Shown piece after piece: positions 60,271 to 64,000 of a DNA stretch of 64,000 bases. The position numbers were made by a program, and so were the translations under genes. The number at the start of each line of letters is the position of its first letter. Position 1 is the stretch's first letter. Below the pieces are notes generated by a model. It saw nothing but the letters and a program-made list of their open reading frames with translations, had not been told where the DNA came from and searched no databases. Origin of the DNA: Arthrobacter sp. AFG7.2 (GTDB lineage: Bacteria > Actinomycetota > Actinomycetes > Actinomycetales > Micrococcaceae); assembly GCF_002892835.1 (NCBI RefSeq), contig NZ_PJMB01000001.1:620001-684000 (forward strand), written 5' to 3'.

Positions 60271-61170
60271 TCAGAAGGCGCTGGGCGGAACCTCAATATC
60301 CGCCGTCGGCACTGCTGAGGCAGCGAGGGCGGAAGCAGCGATGTGGGCGGAGGACAGCTGTGCTCCGCTCCCCTGCGCCCCGTTCACCTGGGAAACAGCG
60401 GGCGACGGCGGCGTGGCCTGCCACAGGCGGGACAGCAGCTTCCCGCGGGCTGCTTCGACGAATCCGCGGAACAGTCCGAAGTCTTCAGGGAGTTCTTCGG
60501 GGTGCCACTGGATGCCCATGGCGAAGGTGTTAGCAGGGTATTCGATGGCCTCCACCACCTGGTCCTCCGTCCAGGCAGCCGCAATCAGGCCTTCTCCCAG
60601 CTTGTCCACGGCCTGGTGGTGGGACACGGGCACCGGGCCCGGGGTGGCGCCAATCAGCTGCTCCAGCCGGGAACCCTGGCGGATTTCCACCTGGATCCTG
60701 TTGAACTCATATCCGCCCAGCTGGTAGTGGCCGGCACCGATGACGTCCGGCAGGTGCTGGTGCAGGGTGCCGCCGAGGGTCACGTTCAAAAGCTGTTCGC
60801 CCCGGCAGATGCACAGGAGCGGAATGTCCTGCCGGATTGCTTCACGGATCAGGGCCTGCTCCCACGCATCCCGTTCGGGCCGGGGCTTGTCAGTCTGGGC
60901 GTGGGCTTCCTGCCCGTAGAGGGCCGGATCAACGTCCCAGCCGCCGGGAATGACCAGTCCGTCCAGCCGGCTGACCAGCACTTCGATGACTCCGGGGACT
61001 GCCGGCTGGGGCGGAAGAAGGGTGGGTACGCCGCCTGCAGCGATGATCGGGGCGAGGTAGGTTTCGGGCAGGAATGCAGCACTGACAGTGCCGCATCCGT
61101 CGGTGCCCGCCTGCTCCAGATAGGTGGTGAGCCCGATGATGGGCTTTACTGCGGCGTCGGTTGTTTCCAA
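60271..61170 (-). CDS. Gamma-glutamyl-gamma-aminobutyrate hydrolase-like class I amidotransferase
   Basis: Protein of 299 residues, PuuD-like peptidase C26 family. The nucleophile is in PLLCICRGEQLLNVTLGGTLHQ, with the His-Glu pair in AMGIQWHPEELPE; IPGGWDVDPALYGQ and PVPVSHHQAVDKLGEGL are family motifs. It hydrolyses gamma-glutamyl amides such as gamma-Glu-GABA. TTG 61170 is chosen because GGAGGAA lies 5 nt upstream. The C-terminal ~50 residues are an Ala/Ser/Pro-rich extension. It precedes the ligase operon on the same strand. Confidence 0.88.
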   Translation of the reverse strand: METTDAAVKPIIGLTTYLEQAGTDGCGTVSAAFLPETYLAPIIAAGGVPTLLPPQPAVPGVIEVLVSRLDGLVIPGGWDVDPALYGQEAHAQTDKPRPERDAWEQALIREAIRQDIPLLCICRGEQLLNVTLGGTLHQHLPDVIGAGHYQLGGYEFNRIQVEIRQGSRLEQLIGATPGPVPVSHHQAVDKLGEGLIAAAWTEDQVVEAIEYPANTFAMGIQWHPEELPEDFGLFRGFVEAARGKLLSRLWQATPPSPAVSQVNGAQGSGAQLSSAHIAASALAASAVPTADIEVPPSAF

Positions 61171-61297
61171 GGTGGTTCCTCCAGCTGATTTCCCTCGTTT
61201 AAGGATATGAGAGGGGGCTGGCTGGAATGTTTCGTGCAGGTCAAAAGCAGGTATCTTGTTGGTCACTTCCGGAGCTGGGAACTGCCGCCTCAGCCCG

Positions 61298-61319
61298 CAA
61301 AACCTTGACAAAACCTTGA
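61298..61319 (-). promoter_or_regulatory. Tandem 11-bp repeat CAAAACCTTGA upstream of hydrolase
   Basis: Two perfect copies (61298-61308, 61309-61319), period 11 bp, 130-150 nt upstream of the hydrolase start. Spacing of one helical turn suits a response-regulator site. Confidence 0.5.
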
Positions 61320-61647
61320 GGCATTACTGGTGGGTAATTTGATGATCCCGATGGATAGTAAGGGGTGTCAGGAGACGGGCAGTGGCAGCAGGCAGGCAGC
61401 AGAACGCATCCCCGCAGGATCGTTTGCAGCCCATCATTCTCCTGGCGGAGTTTTGAAGTGGGCTCCGCCAGGTATCACCCACCACCTGCCCGCCTCCTGG
61501 CTCAGGTCCAGACGGCGAGGACGTTTGTCCCCTCGGGCCAGGGCGCACGCCCCCCAAGCGTCCCGGCGTCGTTATCCCCCCATAGCGGCGCCGGGACTTC
61601 CACCGACTCCTGGTACGCCGGCCGCGCCGGATGGTTCCGCCTCCGCG
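61320..61647. other. Gene-free stretch with two hairpins
   Basis: No credible gene in 61171-61647 beyond the tandem repeat. Two hairpins are visible: CCTGGCGGAG/CTCCGCCAGG (61441-61450 with 61463-61472) and GTCCCGGCG/CGCCGGGAC (61560-61568 with 61589-61597). The second may end the methyltransferase transcript. Confidence 0.5.
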
Positions 61648-62346
61648 CTACGGCTTATCCTGCGCGGGACCAGGGCTGACGGCGGACCCCACCACGTGGG
61701 CGACTTTCGGGGAGAGCGGGCTGACGGCGAAGGTGAAACGCCGGCTGGACACCGGCCTGAAACCCGCCTCCTCGATGGCCGCAACAGTGTCGCGGTTGGG
61801 ATGGCAACCCCCCGCTAGCCGTTGCCAGGCGGGAGTCAGGACGTCTTCCACCCTGCCGATCAGACTGTTGCCAGAGCGGACGTGCTCGTAGAACGCAAGG
61901 ATTCCGCCAGGACGCAGGACCCGGCGGATCTCGGCCAATACCGGAGCCTGCTCGCTGACACTGCACAGGACGAGGCTGGCCACTACGACGTCCACACTGC
62001 CATCCTCTGCCGGAATGTGCTGGGCCACCCCAGCACGAACGCTCACTGGCACCGGTGCAGACTTGGCTTTGGTGGTGGCGATGTCCCGGAGATAGTCGTC
62101 CGGCTCAAGGGCCAGCACCTGCGTCATGGACCCCGGATACAAGGAAAACCCGGATCCGTCGCCCGCGCCGATTTCGACGACGAACCCGCGCAGTCCGGCC
62201 AGAAGCTCCCGCCGGTGTTCGGTTCCGCCGCGGCGGTTCACGCTGTCGACTGCCCGGGCATAGGCGCGGGCGAAGCGGGGATGCTGCAGTTCCGCCGGCC
62301 CGCGTTCCCGGGCGGGATTGGGGCCCGTGCTGCCGCCGCCTGTCAT
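61648..62346 (-). CDS. Class I SAM-dependent methyltransferase
   Basis: Protein of 232 residues. The SAM site VVEIGAGDGSGFSLYPG is followed by VLALEPDDYLRDIA, DVVVASLVLCSVS and EIRRVLRPGGILAFYEHVR. This layout resembles METTL7/phospholipid-type methyltransferases; the substrate is unknown. ATG 62346 has GAAGGA 4 nt upstream; the frame stays open to 62385. It follows the DUF302 gene by 10 nt. Confidence 0.88.
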   Translation of the reverse strand: MTGGGSTGPNPARERGPAELQHPRFARAYARAVDSVNRRGGTEHRRELLAGLRGFVVEIGAGDGSGFSLYPGSMTQVLALEPDDYLRDIATTKAKSAPVPVSVRAGVAQHIPAEDGSVDVVVASLVLCSVSEQAPVLAEIRRVLRPGGILAFYEHVRSGNSLIGRVEDVLTPAWQRLAGGCHPNRDTVAAIEEAGFRPVSSRRFTFAVSPLSPKVAHVVGSAVSPGPAQDKP

Positions 62347-62356
62347 ACTTTCCTTC

Positions 62357-62782
62357 TCAGTTTTCCTGGCTGACGCTGCCACCAAGGCTGGCGAGGGCCG
62401 CGCGAAGACGGGTGTCGGCGTCGTCCGCCACCTCGCGGACGGCTGGATTGTCGCTCAGCTGCACCATGGTCTGGGGATCGATGGCCTGGACGGTGGTTTC
62501 GGAGGCGCCAGCCCCGCTGCGGACCACGACGTTGCACGGCAAGAGGGCACCCAGGGCCGGTTCGGCGGCAAGGGCACGGCTGGCGAGCGCGGGATTGCAG
62601 GCGCCCAAGATCACGTAGTCGCCAACGGAGGCCGCAGCTTCCGCACCGAGCTTGGCTTCAAAGGTTGCACGGACATCGATCTCCGAAAGGATCCCGAAGC
62701 CCTGACTGGCCAGGGCCTCCCGCGCCTGCTGCATGGCGTCGTCCCACGCAAGCGGCACGGTAACAGTGTGCGTGTAACCCAT
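62357..62782 (-). CDS. DUF302 domain protein
   Basis: Protein of 141 residues: DDAMQQAREALASQGFGILSEIDVRATFEAKLGAE, YVILGACNPALASRALAAEPALGALLPCNVVVR, with two cysteines. These are typical of DUF302, often linked to sulfur or copper metabolism. GAGGAGG lies upstream of the ATG. A CsoR/CstR-like palindrome sits 42 nt upstream. Probably co-transcribed with the methyltransferase. Confidence 0.9.
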   Translation of the reverse strand: MGYTHTVTVPLAWDDAMQQAREALASQGFGILSEIDVRATFEAKLGAEAAASVGDYVILGACNPALASRALAAEPALGALLPCNVVVRSGAGASETTVQAIDPQTMVQLSDNPAVREVADDADTRLRAALASLGGSVSQEN

Positions 62783-62823
62783 GATGCCTCCTCAGTCGCC
62801 CAGTCCTGCGTACCCTCGCAAGG

Positions 62824-62841
62824 TACAACCCCGGGGGTGTA
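62824..62841 (-). promoter_or_regulatory. CsoR/CstR-like palindrome upstream of DUF302 operon
   Basis: TACAACCCCGGGGGTGTA, an imperfect palindrome (16/18) with a G/C core and TACA/TGTA ends, as in known CsoR-family sites. It lies 42 nt upstream of the DUF302 start. Confidence 0.5.
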
Positions 62842-62865
62842 TTGGCTATGGGTGGGGAAATGCCG

Positions 62866-63354
62866 CTATGGGCAGTAAATTTTGCCGTTGCTGGTGTCAT
62901 GCCACAGCACTATGTCCGACGATGCCTGCGTCTGGTCTGAGTATGTTGCCGTGACCCGGACGGTCAGCCGCCCTTGGTAGAAGCTGTCCCTTATGATCTG
63001 GGACGCCCCCGTGAGCGTGATTGACCCAGTGGATCCCGCCACACTGACTTCTGATCCTGAGTAAGCGGTTGCGATGCCGCCGTTCGCTTGGACTGCACCA
63101 TACGTGAGCGCAGCGATGCTTCTCGGAGCGGAGACGCTAAGGGTCGCGGTCTTCTGCGGGCTGTCGTTGAGGCAGGTCACTGGGGACACCGCCGGGCCGG
63201 GCCAGTTTGCTGCAGCGGTGACCGTCATTGTCGCCGTCGCGCTTTGCTGCCACAACGCGGACGCGGATGCTCCGCCAAAGCCGAGCAGCACAGTCAGGAC
63301 AAAAGCACCTATTGCGGCGGAAGCACCTGGAAGCCCCTGGAACCGCCGCATCAT
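62866..63354 (-). CDS. Exported protein, probable SipW substrate
   Basis: Protein of 162 residues. Signal peptide with a hydrophobic core ~14-33 (AAIGAFVLTVLLGFGGASASALW), then WQQSATATMTVTAAANWPGP, typical of TasA/camelysin-like alternate-signal exported proteins. The mature part is Ser/Thr-rich with beta-strand pattern and two cysteines (VTCLN, KIYCP). ATG 63354 overlaps the signal peptidase stop by 4 nt (ATGA). Function beyond export is not readable. Confidence 0.75.
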   Translation of the reverse strand: MMRRFQGLPGASAAIGAFVLTVLLGFGGASASALWQQSATATMTVTAAANWPGPAVSPVTCLNDSPQKTATLSVSAPRSIAALTYGAVQANGGIATAYSGSEVSVAGSTGSITLTGASQIIRDSFYQGRLTVRVTATYSDQTQASSDIVLWHDTSNGKIYCP

Positions 63355-63995
63355 CCGGCCCCTGCCACGGGGTCCTGCCGCCGCGACGTCCGCACCGACT
63401 TCAAGACCAGAAGCGCACCGTAACCCATGAGGCAAATGGCCGCGACGGTGGTCCATAGCCCGCGGTCGGCATTGCCCAGGGCATTGGCCAGGAAGCCAAC
63501 GTAGGGAACGGCATAGAACAGCTTGCCTTTGACCTGGATTTCACGGACGGGCTCAGTATCGGTGGCGCCGTTGTTGTCACCCTTGGTGATCAGTGTCTTT
63601 TCACCTGTTTGGGTGGCGCCGAAGCCTACGACGCGGTGGGTCTCAACCTCTGGCCGTCCCGAGTAAAGCTGGAACGTGATCACATCGCCGTACTTGAGTT
63701 CGCTGAACGGCGCCGGCTTCATCACCAGGAAGGTGCCGGGCGGAAATTTGGGTGCCATGGAGTTGGTCAGCACGGTGTACGTGTGCGACGCCGTCACCAC
63801 GGGCACCACAATCAGGACCGATGCAGCGAACAGCGCAACGAGCATTGCGGCCAGGCTGGCCATGCGTCCCAGGAGTGCCAGTGCGTGCGCACCGGTGCTT
63901 TTCTCCTTCGAGTACGACGGCGATGCAGCCTTCGGTGCGTCCGGAACGGAAGCGGCGCCTTGAGTCAGCGGGCGTTCGGTAAGGTCAGCAGCCAT
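63351..63995 (-). CDS. SipW-type signal peptidase I
   Basis: Protein of 214 residues, ER/archaeal-type serine signal peptidase with membrane helices near both ends. Ser nucleophile in TNSMAPKFPPGTFLVMKP, His general base in ETHRVVGFGA in place of lysine, and TKGDNNGATD are the three SipW motifs. The N-terminal ~40 residues are polar. ATG 63995 is 5 nt from the window edge, so an upstream start cannot be excluded. It overlaps the exported-protein gene and starts a locus that continues beyond the right edge. Confidence 0.88.
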   Translation of the reverse strand: MAADLTERPLTQGAASVPDAPKAASPSYSKEKSTGAHALALLGRMASLAAMLVALFAASVLIVVPVVTASHTYTVLTNSMAPKFPPGTFLVMKPAPFSELKYGDVITFQLYSGRPEVETHRVVGFGATQTGEKTLITKGDNNGATDTEPVREIQVKGKLFYAVPYVGFLANALGNADRGLWTTVAAICLMGYGALLVLKSVRTSRRQDPVAGAG

Positions 63996-64000
63996 CTGGC

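Noticed and set aside
61330-61818. 162-codon plus-strand frame near the methyltransferase
   Set aside because: Largely antisense to the methyltransferase; Arg/Pro/Ala-rich and without a family match.

Overview
The window reads as chromosomal DNA of a high-GC actinobacterium of the Micrococcaceae, most like Arthrobacter/Pseudarthrobacter. The grounds are strong G/C bias at third positions, frequent GTG and TTG starts, many apparently leaderless promoters, and gene content: ferredoxin-dependent sulfite reductase with FprA-type reductases, menaquinone genes, beta-propeller phytase, CYTH-CHAD protein, DUF1206. The genus is inferred, not proven. I see no rRNA, tRNA, prophage, transposase or CRISPR array. 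Coding density is about 90 percent.

Layout. 1-6.2 kb: a GAF regulator cut by the left edge, a first FprA-type reductase, topoisomerase IB, RarD and a secreted beta-propeller phytase. 6.2-10.6 kb: a GABA aminotransferase/aldehyde dehydrogenase pair with a divergent PucR regulator. 10.6-19 kb: CYTH-CHAD, an MFS transporter with a GntR regulator, an AI-2E-type protein, DUF1206 and small membrane proteins, and an unusual in-frame fusion ending in an SRPBCC domain. 19-34.4 kb: a sulfur-assimilation region (second fprA-cysG, a NitT/TauT-type ABC transporter, sir-cysH-cysD-cysN, sirohydrochlorin chelatase), interrupted by rtcB, SRPBCC proteins and a membrane protein. 34.4-36.6 kb: a TRIC-type channel, a SUKH-like protein and a DUF559 protein flanked by direct repeats. 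37-41.7 kb: menaquinone genes (polyprenyl synthase, menJ, menG, divergent menF); menD (47-49 kb) and menC (51-52 kb) lie further on. 41.8-47 kb: an amino-acid ABC transporter, an aminotransferase and a YceI/MarR pair. 49-54 kb: PhoX, an ArsR-SRPBCC pair and a PAP2 phosphatase. 54-61 kb: a compact cluster of peptidase, glutamine amidotransferase/synthetase, PLP decarboxylase, carboxylate-amine ligase and gamma-glutamyl hydrolase, which looks like an uncharacterised gamma-glutamyl/amide pathway. 61.6-64 kb: a methyltransferase and DUF302 protein, then a SipW-type signal peptidase with its likely exported substrate.

How the genes work together. CysD/CysN activate sulfate to APS, CysH (with APS-reductase cysteine pairs) makes sulfite, and ferredoxin-dependent Sir makes sulfide. 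CysG and the SirB-type chelatase supply siroheme, and FprA can reduce ferredoxin. A 16-bp motif, GTGAC-N4-CGTTWCC, lies upstream of cysG-fprA, of sir-cysHDN and of the ABC transporter operon. In two of the three it sits exactly 6 bp upstream of the inferred -35 box, and in the third 20 bp further up. This suggests one sulfur regulon and is the strongest new signal here. Also notable are a 102-bp nested palindromic element carried in frame inside cysD, the 54-61 kb cluster, and a short motif shared by four other promoters.
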